The notes beneath the pieces are model-generated. The model saw only the letters and a program-made list of their open reading frames with translations. It made no database searches and was not told the origin of the DNA. Shown piece after piece: positions 44,746 to 53,824 of a DNA stretch of 64,000 bases. Numbering within the stretch: position 1 is the stretch's first letter; each line of letters opens with the position of its first letter. Both the position numbers and the translations under genes were made by a program. This DNA is from Flavobacteriales bacterium UBA852 (lineage in GTDB: Bacteria > Bacteroidota > Bacteroidia > Flavobacteriales_E > Vicingaceae), in assembly GCA_002295925.1 (NCBI GenBank), contig DBGO01000001.1, positions 1-64,000 of the forward strand, read 5' to 3'.

Positions 44746-46062
44746 ATGAAAAATCGGATACTGGCATTTGGTAACGATAGTGTTTATAGTCAAACAAATA
44801 AAAAAATGGCACAAATGGTTGCCATTGGAGGTGTTGCATTATCAACTGCATACGCTCTTTTTGTAAATATTTTATGGGGAGATAAAGTAAATTTAATTTT
44901 GGTCAATAGTTTGCCTTTTGCATATTTACTTTTATGGCTTTTATCATTTTCAAAAAAATTAAATGCAAAAAGCCTTTATAACATTTTGCTAGTATCCTTT
45001 ATTTTATCAACATATTTAGTAATATACGTAGGATATCATTTAAACTACAATGCTCAATATGATATATTATATGTAGCTATTGTAAATATAATGTTTCTAG
45101 TGCTGGCTTCAAGACGTCAGCTAAGAATTTATTTTTTAACTGTATTTATACCTGCTGTTATACTATTATTTTTATCTGATGTTGATAAAGTAACCGCTTC
45201 AATTTTAGTGGTCATGTTCGCGTTTGGAGCTACATTAAGCTTTATTATTACTTCTCAACGAAATAATTTATATAAAAGGTTGAAGTCGAATGACAATATT
45301 TTAAAAGCATTGATACAAAGTACAAATGAAAGTATCATTTTAGTTAATTATTTTTCAAAGAAAATAGTTGATATAAATAACAAAGCGCTTAAAGAATTCG
45401 GATATGAAAATGCCGAAGAATTATTGGATAAAAATTATACCGAAACTCTTTTTGCTAACTATGCCGACTTGCAAAATCAACGAATGGAGATAAAAAAACA
45501 GTTAAATACACGTGGATTTTTCGAAACTGAAATTGAACTGACAAAAAAAAATGGTACAAAGTTTTGGGCATTGCTTACCATTATTCCTTTTGAAGCAGAG
45601 AACGAGAATTTTTATTTACTCCAAATCCGAAATATTGATGATAAAAAACAAATAGAGCAAGAATTGGTAGAAAAGAACTTTTGGTTTGATTTTATAATGA
45701 ATAATATAGATGAGTTTATTTATGTAACAAGATATTTCAAAGATGGCACAAAAAAAATTGAATATGCTAGTCCTTTTATTCAACAAATATTTGGTTTATC
45801 AAAAGATGAATATTTGTCAGACGAAACCAGAGTAATGTTAATCCAACGATATCATCCTGAAGATTTAGAAAAAGCAAAGAAAAAAGTTGACAAATTCAGA
45901 GAAGAGAAAAAACCGATAGAAAATATTTATAGGTTTAAACCTATAGGTAGCGAAGAGTATATTTGGATTCAAGAAAAAGTGATACCAAAGTTAGATGAAG
46001 AAGGAAATGTAGAATACACTTTTGGAGTGTTAAGAAAAATTGAACAGGATGAGCAAAACTAA
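44746..46062 (+). CDS. Membrane sensor protein with two PAS domains and no output domain
   Basis: The 438-residue protein has about six or seven hydrophobic segments (about 22-175), a linker helix, PAS1 (about 190-300, NESIILVNYFSKKIVDINNKAL, then the PAC phrase FWALLTIIPFEAENENFYLLQIRNIDD in shorter pieces) and PAS2 (about 315-430). It ends just after PAS2 with no histidine kinase, GGDEF, cyclase or DNA-binding part. The gene begins 10 bases after the GH18 stop and is followed by a terminator, so the lack of output is not caused by a downstream frame. Partner proteins must transmit the signal, or it binds a ligand and affects the two hydrolases indirectly. Confidence 0.88.
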   Translation: MKNRILAFGNDSVYSQTNKKMAQMVAIGGVALSTAYALFVNILWGDKVNLILVNSLPFAYLLLWLLSFSKKLNAKSLYNILLVSFILSTYLVIYVGYHLNYNAQYDILYVAIVNIMFLVLASRRQLRIYFLTVFIPAVILLFLSDVDKVTASILVVMFAFGATLSFIITSQRNNLYKRLKSNDNILKALIQSTNESIILVNYFSKKIVDINNKALKEFGYENAEELLDKNYTETLFANYADLQNQRMEIKKQLNTRGFFETEIELTKKNGTKFWALLTIIPFEAENENFYLLQIRNIDDKKQIEQELVEKNFWFDFIMNNIDEFIYVTRYFKDGTKKIEYASPFIQQIFGLSKDEYLSDETRVMLIQRYHPEDLEKAKKKVDKFREEKKPIENIYRFKPIGSEEYIWIQEKVIPKLDEEGNVEYTFGVLRKIEQDEQN

Positions 46063-46087
46063 AAAAGGCGGCTAATTGCCTCCTTTT
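46063..46087 (+). terminator. Bidirectional terminator between the PAS sensor and acyl-CoA dehydrogenase genes
   Basis: Ten-bp stem AAAAGGCGGC / GCCTCCTTTT with one mismatch and a five-base loop; A-run on one side and T-run on the other. Confidence 0.75.
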
Positions 46088-46110
46088 CTGGAAATTTATA
46101 CTTTGAACAA

Positions 46111-47310
46111 TTATTTAAATTGTTTTCCGTCATTTCTAAAAGCCGGTATTCCTGTAATATCGTAACCGGTAATTAAAAGATGAATATCGTGTGTACCTTC
46201 ATACGTTATTACCGATTCTAAATTCATCATGTGTCGCATAATCGGATATTCACCTGTAATTCCCATTCCCCCGTGAATTTGACGAGCCTCGCGTGCTATT
46301 TTTAGTGCCATTTCTACATTGTTCCTCTTTGCCATAGAAATTTGTGCCGATGTAGCTTTACCTTCGTTTCTTAAAACACCCAAGCGCCAAGTTAATAATT
46401 GAGCTTTGGTAATTTCAGTAATCATTTCGGCTAATTTTTTTTGCGTTAATTGAAACGAGGCAATGGGTACATCAAACTGAATTCGTTCTTTTGAATATCG
46501 CAAAGCAGAATCGTAGCAATCCATAGCAGCACCAATAGCTCCCCATGCAATGCCAAAACGGGCGCTGTCTAAGCAAGATAACGGCGCACCTAATCCGCTT
46601 TTTCCGGGCAACAGGTTTTCTTTGGGTACTTTCACATTGTCAAAAACCAATTCTCCTGTAACAGAAGCACGCAACGACCATTTGCCGTGAATTTCCGGCG
46701 TAGTAAAACCTTCCATACCACGCTCAACGATTAATCCGTGAATTCTGCCTTCTTCATTTTTTGCCCATACCACAGCAATGTCGGCAATAGGTGAGTTTGT
46801 AATCCACATTTTTGCTCCATTTAGCAAATAATGGTCGCCCATATCTTTAAAGTTGGTAACCATTCCGGCAGGGTTAGACCCATGGTCGGGTTCGGTTAAT
46901 CCAAAGCACCCAATCATTTCGCCTGAAGCTAATTTGGGCAGATATTTTTTCTTTTGCTCTTCACTGCCAAATTTCCAAATAGGATACATCACCAACGAGC
47001 TTTGTACCGATGCGGTTGAGCGAACACCCGAATCACATCTTTCCAGTTCTTGCATAATTAAACCGTAAGAAATTTGGTCGAGTCCGGGTCCGCCGTATTC
47101 TTCGGGGATGTAAGGGCCAAAAGCGCCTACTTCTGCCAATCCCGGAATGATTTGTTTTGGAAATTCCGCACGTTGTGCATAGTCCTCAATAATCGGACTT
47201 ACTTCTTTTTTTACCCAAGCTCTTACGGTATCGCGAATTAATTTATGTTCATCGGTTAATAATTCATCAACGTTGTAATAGTCGGGTGCTTGAAATCTGT
47301 CTTCTGCCAT
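46111..47310 (-). CDS. Acyl-CoA dehydrogenase, glutaryl-CoA dehydrogenase type
   Basis: The FAD enzyme oxidises (and in the GCDH group also decarboxylates) acyl-CoA. The 399-residue protein has the phrases SVQSSLVMYPIWKFG, GCFGLTEPDHGSNPAGM and YEGTHDIH (370-377) with catalytic base E371, which match glutaryl-CoA dehydrogenase more than short-chain enzymes. Substrate therefore is most likely glutaryl-CoA in lysine/tryptophan breakdown, but this rests on family resemblance. It has its own promoter. Confidence 0.92.
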   Translation of the reverse strand: MAEDRFQAPDYYNVDELLTDEHKLIRDTVRAWVKKEVSPIIEDYAQRAEFPKQIIPGLAEVGAFGPYIPEEYGGPGLDQISYGLIMQELERCDSGVRSTASVQSSLVMYPIWKFGSEEQKKKYLPKLASGEMIGCFGLTEPDHGSNPAGMVTNFKDMGDHYLLNGAKMWITNSPIADIAVVWAKNEEGRIHGLIVERGMEGFTTPEIHGKWSLRASVTGELVFDNVKVPKENLLPGKSGLGAPLSCLDSARFGIAWGAIGAAMDCYDSALRYSKERIQFDVPIASFQLTQKKLAEMITEITKAQLLTWRLGVLRNEGKATSAQISMAKRNNVEMALKIAREARQIHGGMGITGEYPIMRHMMNLESVITYEGTHDIHLLITGYDITGIPAFRNDGKQFK

Positions 47311-47332
47311 AATATGTATAATTTTATATCGG

Positions 47333-47340
47333 CAAATTTA
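47333..47340 (-). promoter_or_regulatory. Predicted -7 element of the acyl-CoA dehydrogenase gene
   Basis: Minus-strand TAAATTTG matches TAnnTTTG, 22 bases before ATG at 47310. Confidence 0.6.
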
Positions 47341-47399
47341 TTTTTTTATCTGTAAAAAATCTGATATATTGCATAATAAATAATAAAACATCTAAAACT

Positions 47400-48209
47400 A
47401 TGAAAATAAATTACAAATTTTTATTTGCATTTTCTGCTTTAATAGTGGCAAGTGGAGCATTTGTGTTAAATTTACAATCTAATCAAGTTCATGCTTTTGG
47501 TTCGGGAGCACCAACTGCCAAAACCGGCTCGCCCGGAGATGGAAGTGATTGTACTTCTTGCCATTCGGGTACAGCTCAAACAGCATCAAACAGCGTAACT
47601 ATTTCAAGTGATATTCCGGTTTCAGGTTATGTTCCGGGTACAACCTATACCATTACTGTTGAAGGTGTTCAGCAAAACATTACCAAATTTGGTTTTGAAA
47701 TTACAGCTGAGGATAATGCTAATGCAAAAGCCGGTTCGTGGGCAACAGCCAATAATGAAACTCAAGTGAAATCAAGTAATTGGGTAACACATACTTCTTC
47801 GGGAACTGCCGGAAACGGATTTAAAATTTGGACAATGAACTGGACGGCTCCTGTTGCCGGAACAGGTGATGTAACTTTTTATGCCGCTGTTAATGCAACC
47901 AACGCCAATGGAGCAAATTCTGGCGATTTAATTATGTTGAATAATATTACTGTTCAAGAAGATGCAAGTGCTTCGGTAAACAATTTAGCTACAAGTAAAA
48001 TATCGGTTTATCCTAATCCTACGGCTGATTATATTTACATAAAAAGTGAGCAAATTATTGATAATGTGCAAATTTTTGACATTAGCGGAAAGAATGTTTA
48101 TGCAGGAAAAAGTAATGTTGTAAATCTTAAAACCTTGCCTCAAGGTACATATTTTGTTCGTTTAGAAGTGAATAATACGGTTTCAATCCAAAAAATTGTG
48201 AAGTTGTAG
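47400..48209 (+). CDS. Secreted choice-of-anchor V protein with CxxCH motif, T9SS sorted
   Basis: The 269-residue protein has a signal peptide (about 1-30) followed by a GAPTAKTGSPGDGSDCTSCHSG segment in shorter pieces (TGSPGDGSDCTSCHSG, about 42-57), a Reeler-like beta domain (about 65-185) and a T9SS tail (about 195-269, VYPNPTADYIYI). CTSCH is the CxxCH signature for covalent heme c. Proteins of this choice-of-anchor V type keep it, so it may be a monoheme surface protein. No electron transport partner gene is adjacent. Confidence 0.88.
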   Translation: MKINYKFLFAFSALIVASGAFVLNLQSNQVHAFGSGAPTAKTGSPGDGSDCTSCHSGTAQTASNSVTISSDIPVSGYVPGTTYTITVEGVQQNITKFGFEITAEDNANAKAGSWATANNETQVKSSNWVTHTSSGTAGNGFKIWTMNWTAPVAGTGDVTFYAAVNATNANGANSGDLIMLNNITVQEDASASVNNLATSKISVYPNPTADYIYIKSEQIIDNVQIFDISGKNVYAGKSNVVNLKTLPQGTYFVRLEVNNTVSIQKIVKL

Positions 48210-48217
48210 TTTAAAAC

Positions 48218-48520
48218 TTGAAAAGGAAAGATTTACATCCTAACATTGTTAAATACTTACTAATTTTCAATTTAACCGGCTTTCTCATAAGTATGCTTTT
48301 GGGAGTGGTTGGCGGTTCAGGTGGAGAGACAACAGAGTTGGTGTTTTTAAGTATTTCAGTTATTGGTGTTGTAACCTTGTTAATTTGCACGTTACTTTTT
48401 ATTTTTCGGTTTTATTTGATTAAGGAAAAATGGTATTGGTTTTTACTTCTTGTGGCAATTAGTATTGCTGAATCAAGTATTATAAACTGGAATATTGTAT
48501 TGAGTTCCTTTACCCGTTAA
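48218..48520 (+). CDS. Small membrane protein of unknown function
   Basis: The frame of 100 residues starts at TTG 8 bases after the preceding gene and has three hydrophobic segments (about 13-33, 41-65, 72-90). There is no recognised family. The start codon is not certain because no ATG precedes the first membrane segment. Its spacing and hydrophobic pattern speak for a real gene cotranscribed with the choice-of-anchor V gene. Confidence 0.6.
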   Translation: MKRKDLHPNIVKYLLIFNLTGFLISMLLGVVGGSGGETTELVFLSISVIGVVTLLICTLLFIFRFYLIKEKWYWFLLLVAISIAESSIINWNIVLSSFTR

Positions 48521-48571
48521 GTTCACCACTTACTAAAACCCGATTTATTGGTGCTTTACCTTAATTCTTTT

Positions 48572-48579
48572 TATATTTG
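48572..48579 (+). promoter_or_regulatory. Predicted -7 element of DUF4271-hemD
   Basis: TATATTTG matches TAnnTTTG. Its last bases coincide with the TTG that would otherwise be the first start of the DUF4271 frame. Confidence 0.55.
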
Positions 48580-48594
48580 TACGAAAGATGTACT

Positions 48595-49608
48595 TTGTCT
48601 GAGTTTTTGCCTCAAATAGCCGATTCCAGTATTCTTCAACCTGTATTTAAGTTTGATGAAGATACACTTACATCTGAAAAAAACGATAAAGATACAGTTG
48701 ATTCAAGTAATAGTGCAGCAAAAACAGTCCGTTTGCCATTAGATACTCCTAAAGCAAATCATCGTCAAGAACCAATAAATACAACTCGTAACACGGTAAG
48801 TTCAAATCTGCATACAAGTCTAAATAATCAACCTCAAAATAACATTCCGGAAGCCGAAAAAGATTCATTAATAAATAATCCGGACACCGTTGCAAAAGAT
48901 TCTTTGGTAAAGATTGACTCCAATACACAACAGACAGCAACCGAAGATACTTCTGTGAATTTTCTCCGGACCAAAGGAATTGTAAAACAAGAAACAAACA
49001 ATCTGTTTTTTATAACAGAGTTGATATTGGTATTGAGCATAGTATTGGTGCGAATTTATCAACAACGGTTATTCCGAAAGTTTATTTACGCTGCATTTTC
49101 TTTATCCTTACTCCAAGACTTAGAAAAAGAAAGTAAAACTTTTTCCACACCGGTATTTTTTGTTGGTTTTCTGAATTACATCGTACAAGCCGCAATATTT
49201 ACTCATTTTTATCTGACGAAAGACACTTTTTTTGATTTTGTAAGTATATTTCAATTGGGGTCAATAATATTTATATTCAATATTGCAAAATACCTTTTTT
49301 ACCGAATTTCAGGTGTGATTTTTGACCAAAACGACCTCTTTGCCAATTACGGATTGTATCATTTTGTAATTTTAATTTTATCCGGAATAATATTTTTAAT
49401 CATTAATATTCTTTACGTCTATACAATTCCATCCGCTTATTTACTCATTATTGGAATTGGAATATTTTCTATATTGTTGATATTCAAGTATGTTACGTTT
49501 GTTTTGTTGTCTGTTAATCAAAAAGTTTCGGGGTTTCATATTTTTTTGTACCTTTGCACCCTTGAAATTTTACCGTTTATCGTAGCATATAATTGGTTCA
49601 ACTTGTAA
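48595..49608 (+). CDS. DUF4271 membrane protein
   Basis: The C-terminal half (about 145-337) has five or six membrane segments and is of the DUF4271 type, which sits next to hemD in many Bacteroidota. The N-terminal 120 residues are Asn/Asp/Thr-rich and unstructured. The start is uncertain: a TTG at 48577 lies in the promoter element, so the TTG at 48595 (337 residues) is chosen. An ATG at 48588 is out of frame and stops after four codons (ATG-TAC-TTT-GTC-TGA), which may hint at a frame error near the start. Confidence 0.82.
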   Translation: MSEFLPQIADSSILQPVFKFDEDTLTSEKNDKDTVDSSNSAAKTVRLPLDTPKANHRQEPINTTRNTVSSNLHTSLNNQPQNNIPEAEKDSLINNPDTVAKDSLVKIDSNTQQTATEDTSVNFLRTKGIVKQETNNLFFITELILVLSIVLVRIYQQRLFRKFIYAAFSLSLLQDLEKESKTFSTPVFFVGFLNYIVQAAIFTHFYLTKDTFFDFVSIFQLGSIIFIFNIAKYLFYRISGVIFDQNDLFANYGLYHFVILILSGIIFLIINILYVYTIPSAYLLIIGIGIFSILLIFKYVTFVLLSVNQKVSGFHIFLYLCTLEILPFIVAYNWFNL

Positions 49609-49655
49609 AAACACCAATTTATCTAAATCAACGGGTTACTAAATAGACATTGATT

Positions 49656-50423
49656 ATGAAAGTGAAAACGATTTTAGTATCTCAACCCAAACCACAAACT
49701 GAAAAATCTCCTTATTTCGATTTAGCCAAAAAATGTAAAGTAAAAATTGACTTTCGTCCTTTCATCCACGTAGAAGGTGTATCGGCAAAAGAGTTCAGAA
49801 AACAAAAAATCACCATAAAAGACTTTGATTCTGTGATATTTACCAGCAAAAGTGCCGTTGACCACTTCTTTCGTTTGGCAGAAGAATTGCGTTGCGATGT
49901 ACCCGAATCAATGAAATACTTTTGTGTTTCCGAATCTATAGCCTATTATTTGCAAAAATATGTGGTGTACCGTAAGCGTAAAATTTTCCACGGTCAAACA
50001 AGATTTACCGAAATTTTGGAAACAATAAAAAAACACAAAGACGGCAAATTTTTATTACCCTGTTCGGATGTGGCAAAACCCGATGTACCCAAAATGCTTG
50101 CCGATAACGGTATAGACTTTAAAGAAGCAGTAATGTATCGTACGGTTTGTTCCGATTTATCCGATTTAAAGGATGTTTACTACGATATATTGGTGTTTTT
50201 CAGTCCAAGCGGAATAAAAAGCTTGTTGCAAAACTTCCCCGATTTCAAACAAAACAACACGCGTATAGCCGTATTTGGTTCGTCTACAGCCAAAGCCGCC
50301 GAAGAAAACGGCTTACGAATCGATATTGCGGCACCATCGCCTCAAGCACCGAGTATGACAATGGCTTTGGAACAATATATTACCAAAGTAAACAAACAAA
50401 GCAGAAGCAAAAAAGCATCATAA
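49656..50423 (+). CDS. hemD: Uroporphyrinogen-III synthase
   Basis: HemD closes hydroxymethylbilane to uroporphyrinogen III with inversion of ring D. The 255-residue protein has the two-lobe pattern of this very divergent family: lobe 1 with DFDSVIFTSKSAVDHFF (about 58-74) and lobe 2 with DILVFFSPSGIKSLLQ (about 179-194) and AVFGSSTAKAAEENG (about 208-222). The DUF4271 gene upstream is a known neighbour. ATG at 49656 is preferred to a TTG two codons earlier. The C-terminus is a short basic tail. Confidence 0.93.
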   Translation: MKVKTILVSQPKPQTEKSPYFDLAKKCKVKIDFRPFIHVEGVSAKEFRKQKITIKDFDSVIFTSKSAVDHFFRLAEELRCDVPESMKYFCVSESIAYYLQKYVVYRKRKIFHGQTRFTEILETIKKHKDGKFLLPCSDVAKPDVPKMLADNGIDFKEAVMYRTVCSDLSDLKDVYYDILVFFSPSGIKSLLQNFPDFKQNNTRIAVFGSSTAKAAEENGLRIDIAAPSPQAPSMTMALEQYITKVNKQSRSKKAS

Positions 50424-50442
50424 TAAAAACATCATTCACTCA

Positions 50443-50474
50443 AAACCCTATTTGATTTTTATCGAATAGGGTTT
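50443..50474 (+). terminator. Rho-independent terminator after hemD
   Basis: Fourteen-bp stem AAACCCTATTTGAT / ATCGAATAGGGTTT with one G-U pair, four-base loop and T-rich tail. Confidence 0.85.
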
Positions 50475-50567
50475 ATTTTTTATCAAAACACTGAAAATAA
50501 AATAATTTGTTTTTGAAAAATTTAACGAACAATCGTATATTCGCAACCTTAATCTAATAGTGAGAAA

Positions 50568-52640
50568 ATGGCAGTAATTGGAAAAATAAGAAAACACTCA
50601 ACACTTGTATTGATTGTTATAGGTGTAGCACTTTTGGCTTTTGTTTTAACCGATGCTTTCACAAGCAGTGGAAGAGGCGAAATTCCAGTAGTTGGAAAAA
50701 TAGGTGATACTGAAATAACCCAACAAGAATTTGAGCAAAAGGTTAACGAAGCAATCAATAATTATGAAATGCAGCAACAACAACCGGTTGATGATAAAAC
50801 CCGTTCGCAAATTCGTGAACAGGTTTGGAATCAATTAATTTCGGAAACCGTTTTGCAAAAAGAATACGAAAAATTAGGCATTGCTGTTACCCCTGACGAA
50901 TTATTCGATATGGTGCAAGGAAATAATCCGCATCCGCAAATTGTGCAGGCATTTACCAACCCACAAACCGGGCAGTTTGACAAAACACGGGTGTTGCAAT
51001 TCTTAAAAAACAAAGACAACGACCCACAAACAGCGCAACAATGGATATTGTTTGAACAAGGAATTAAGCAAGAACGTTTGGCAAACAAGTACACGCAGTT
51101 AATCAACAAAGCCATTTATGCTACAACTGCCGAAGCCGCACAATTGAATATAGACCAAAACAAAAAGTTTAATATTTCATACGTCGTAAAACGTTACAAT
51201 ACGGTTAATGATTCTACTATTACTGTAACAGAAGAAGAAATTGCCGCATATTACGAAGAAAACAAATTTAAATTCAAGCAAGAAGAATCCAGAAATATAG
51301 AATATGTAATTTTTAGAGTAGACCCTTCAGAAGAAGATTTTAAACTTGCCGAAGAATGGATGTTAAATGCAAAAGAAGAATTTGCCCAAGCCGAAAACGA
51401 TTCATTGTATGTTACGCTAAACAGTGATATTCCTTTTGATCCTACTTTTTATAAAAAAGGACAATTGCCTCCAATTTTAGATACTGTGTTTTTTAAAGAC
51501 AGTGCAAAAGTTGGCGACATGGTAGGACCTTATTTAGAAGGTATGACCTATAAATTATCGAAACTTTCTAAAATAAAATACTTGCCCGATTCGGTAAAAG
51601 CCCGTCATATTTTGATAAAAACACAAAACCCTTACGACAGTGTAGCTGTAAGCAAAATCGACAGTTTGAAAAAAGCAGTGGAAAATGGTGCCGATTTTGC
51701 CGAATTGGCAAAAAAATTCTCTGAAGATTTAGGCTCTGCACAAGAAGGTGGCGATTTAGGATGGTTTGGTCGTGGCAGAATGGTGAAAACTTTTGAAGAT
51801 GCTTGCTTTAATGGTAAGCCCGGCGATTTAAAAATTGTTCCTTCGCAATATGGTTTACACCTTATTAAAATTGAAGAGCAAAGTGAAAAAACAAAACACG
51901 TTCAGGTTGCTACACTTGCCGATATTGTTGATCCAAGTGATGAAACTTATGACCGAGTATTTACCGAAGCCAGTGAATTTTACAACTCAATTGGCGATGC
52001 CGAAGATTTTGATAAAATAATTGAAGAAAAAGGTTACACCAAAAGAATTGGCGAAATTAAACCCAATGATTTTACGTTGGCAGGATTGGATATGCCTAGA
52101 GAAATCATTCGTTGGGCTTATACTCACGAAGAAAATGAAGTTTCTTCGCCATTAACAGCCGGAGATGCTTTTGTAATTGTAAAAGTAGCCTCGGTAAATG
52201 AAGAAGGTGTGGCACCGCTTGAGAAAGTGCGTACACAAGTAGAGCTTTTGGCTAAAAAACAAAAGAAAGGCGAACAATTTGCCAAAGAAATGGAAGGAAT
52301 AACCGATTTAAATCAATTGGCACAAAAACTTAACACAACGGTAGAAAAAGCCAATAACGTTACATTTGCTTCATTTGCAATTCCGGGGCTTGGTCGTGAG
52401 CCAAAATTATTGGGAGCCATTGCGGCAATGAATGCCGGCGATGTCAGCATTCCGTTAATTGGTGATATTGGCGTTTATGTTGTGAAAATTGACAATATAA
52501 CACCTGCACCAGAAGAGTTTGATGTTTATACTATGAAAAATCAAATAGAACAAGCGCAAAGAGCTCAAGTAAATTATGCTGTGTTTGAAGCGTTAAAAGA
52601 TAAAGTAGGTGTAGAAGATAACCGACACAAATTTTATTAA
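50568..52640 (+). CDS. ppiD: Periplasmic folding chaperone, PpiD/SurA-N type peptidyl-prolyl isomerase
   Basis: The 690-residue protein has a membrane anchor (about 12-30), a SurA-N-like chaperone region (about 42-230) and a parvulin domain (about 345-445, KARHILIKTQNPYDS to PSQYGLHLIKIEEQ with GGDLGWFGRG), followed by a second, degenerate rotamase-like region (about 460-680). This is the PpiD plan, which assists folding of outer-membrane and secreted proteins near the Sec translocon. The many T9SS and barrel proteins in the window are plausible clients. Confidence 0.94.
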   Translation: MAVIGKIRKHSTLVLIVIGVALLAFVLTDAFTSSGRGEIPVVGKIGDTEITQQEFEQKVNEAINNYEMQQQQPVDDKTRSQIREQVWNQLISETVLQKEYEKLGIAVTPDELFDMVQGNNPHPQIVQAFTNPQTGQFDKTRVLQFLKNKDNDPQTAQQWILFEQGIKQERLANKYTQLINKAIYATTAEAAQLNIDQNKKFNISYVVKRYNTVNDSTITVTEEEIAAYYEENKFKFKQEESRNIEYVIFRVDPSEEDFKLAEEWMLNAKEEFAQAENDSLYVTLNSDIPFDPTFYKKGQLPPILDTVFFKDSAKVGDMVGPYLEGMTYKLSKLSKIKYLPDSVKARHILIKTQNPYDSVAVSKIDSLKKAVENGADFAELAKKFSEDLGSAQEGGDLGWFGRGRMVKTFEDACFNGKPGDLKIVPSQYGLHLIKIEEQSEKTKHVQVATLADIVDPSDETYDRVFTEASEFYNSIGDAEDFDKIIEEKGYTKRIGEIKPNDFTLAGLDMPREIIRWAYTHEENEVSSPLTAGDAFVIVKVASVNEEGVAPLEKVRTQVELLAKKQKKGEQFAKEMEGITDLNQLAQKLNTTVEKANNVTFASFAIPGLGREPKLLGAIAAMNAGDVSIPLIGDIGVYVVKIDNITPAPEEFDVYTMKNQIEQAQRAQVNYAVFEALKDKVGVEDNRHKFY

Positions 52641-52665
52641 CAGATAACAAATTCTATTTAATCTA

Positions 52666-52694
52666 AAACCCATTTACATTGTGTAAGTGGGTTT
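52666..52694 (+). terminator. Rho-independent terminator after ppiD
   Basis: Thirteen-bp stem AAACCCATTTACA / TGTAAGTGGGTTT with one G-U pair, three-base loop and T-run. Confidence 0.85.
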
Positions 52695-52736
52695 TTTATT
52701 TGCAAAACCAAACAATATTTCACCATAAAAATGTGT

Positions 52737-52744
52737 TATCTTTG
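52737..52744 (+). promoter_or_regulatory. Predicted -7 element of the DUF4837 gene
   Basis: TATCTTTG matches TAnnTTTG, 18 bases before ATG at 52763. It may also drive the downstream island, as no terminator separates them. Confidence 0.6.
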
Positions 52745-52762
52745 TTCAAAACCATATAGTAT

Positions 52763-53758
52763 ATGAAATCTGTTTTTTATTCGTTTCTATCCGTAATACT
52801 AATAGCATTAACCATTTTTGGCTGTGATGCCGATGACGAAAAATATTTGCCTGAAGGTAAAGGACGCCCAGGCGAATTAGTGGTAGTTGTTGATACCGCT
52901 TTTCAAAATTCTACAACAGGCAAAGTGTTAGAAAATATTTTTATGGGAGAATATCCGGCACTTCCTCAACCCGAGCCGCGATTTGATGTAATTACCATTC
53001 CGCATCAAAACTTTTCGACTATTTTTAAGCAAGTTAGAAATATTCTTGACATTCAAATTTTACCCAAACAAAAAGAGGTTGTGGCTGTTCAAAAACACAA
53101 TCAATGGGCAACCAATCAGCTGGTGGTGAAAATCATTGCGCCATCAGAAGAAGATATGGTAGCATATTTGATGGAAGAAGGCGAAAATATTGCCAATTTA
53201 TTTGAAGATGAAGAAGCACTCAGAAAAATAAACGATTTAAAAAGGATTGCCTCAGAAGCTCATCGCAAAGAATTGGAAAAAATGTTCAAAATAAATTTAC
53301 TTATAGATAAATATTTTATTACCGCAAAAAAAGATTCAAATTACATTTGGTATCGAAAAGACCGTAAATTGGGAGATAAATACGCTGTTCAAAATATTTT
53401 GATTTATGCCCAACCTTATACGTCTGACTCTTTGCTCGATACAAAAAACATTATTGCAGCACGCAACCGGTTTACTAAAATAATGAAAGGCCCGGCAAAG
53501 GGAAGCTACATAAAAGTTTTTGAAGATTACGAACCCGACGTGCGAGAATTTTCTCTAAAAAACACTTACGTAAAAGAAGTCAGAGGTTTGTGGGATATGG
53601 AAAATGCCTTTAATGGCGGCCCGTTTGTAAGCTACAGTTTTGTCAATCCGCAAACCAATATGCTCATTACTATTGATGTTTCGGTATATGCTCCCGGAAG
53701 CGAAAAAAGAGAATTGGTCAGAGAATTGGAAGCCATTGCTTTAACCCTGACATACTAA
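52763..53758 (+). CDS. DUF4837 lipoprotein
   Basis: The 331-residue protein has a lipoprotein signal ending in IFGC (Cys about 21), then the family start GRPGELVVVVDTAF and LPQPEPRFDVITIP. DUF4837 proteins are envelope lipoproteins of Bacteroidota with no established function. The stop is followed by only 66 bases before the accessory island, and no terminator is visible. Confidence 0.9.
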   Translation: MKSVFYSFLSVILIALTIFGCDADDEKYLPEGKGRPGELVVVVDTAFQNSTTGKVLENIFMGEYPALPQPEPRFDVITIPHQNFSTIFKQVRNILDIQILPKQKEVVAVQKHNQWATNQLVVKIIAPSEEDMVAYLMEEGENIANLFEDEEALRKINDLKRIASEAHRKELEKMFKINLLIDKYFITAKKDSNYIWYRKDRKLGDKYAVQNILIYAQPYTSDSLLDTKNIIAARNRFTKIMKGPAKGSYIKVFEDYEPDVREFSLKNTYVKEVRGLWDMENAFNGGPFVSYSFVNPQTNMLITIDVSVYAPGSEKRELVRELEAIALTLTY

Positions 53759-53824
53759 ATTTCATTAAATTAAAAACCAAAGGAAATAGAATTTTGTTAA
53801 AGTACAACAAAAACAAGAAACTGA

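Noticed and set aside
53759..53824. Attachment site or tRNA at the left edge of the island
   Set aside because: No tRNA, no repeat matching the right edge (59289-59384) and no integrase were seen.
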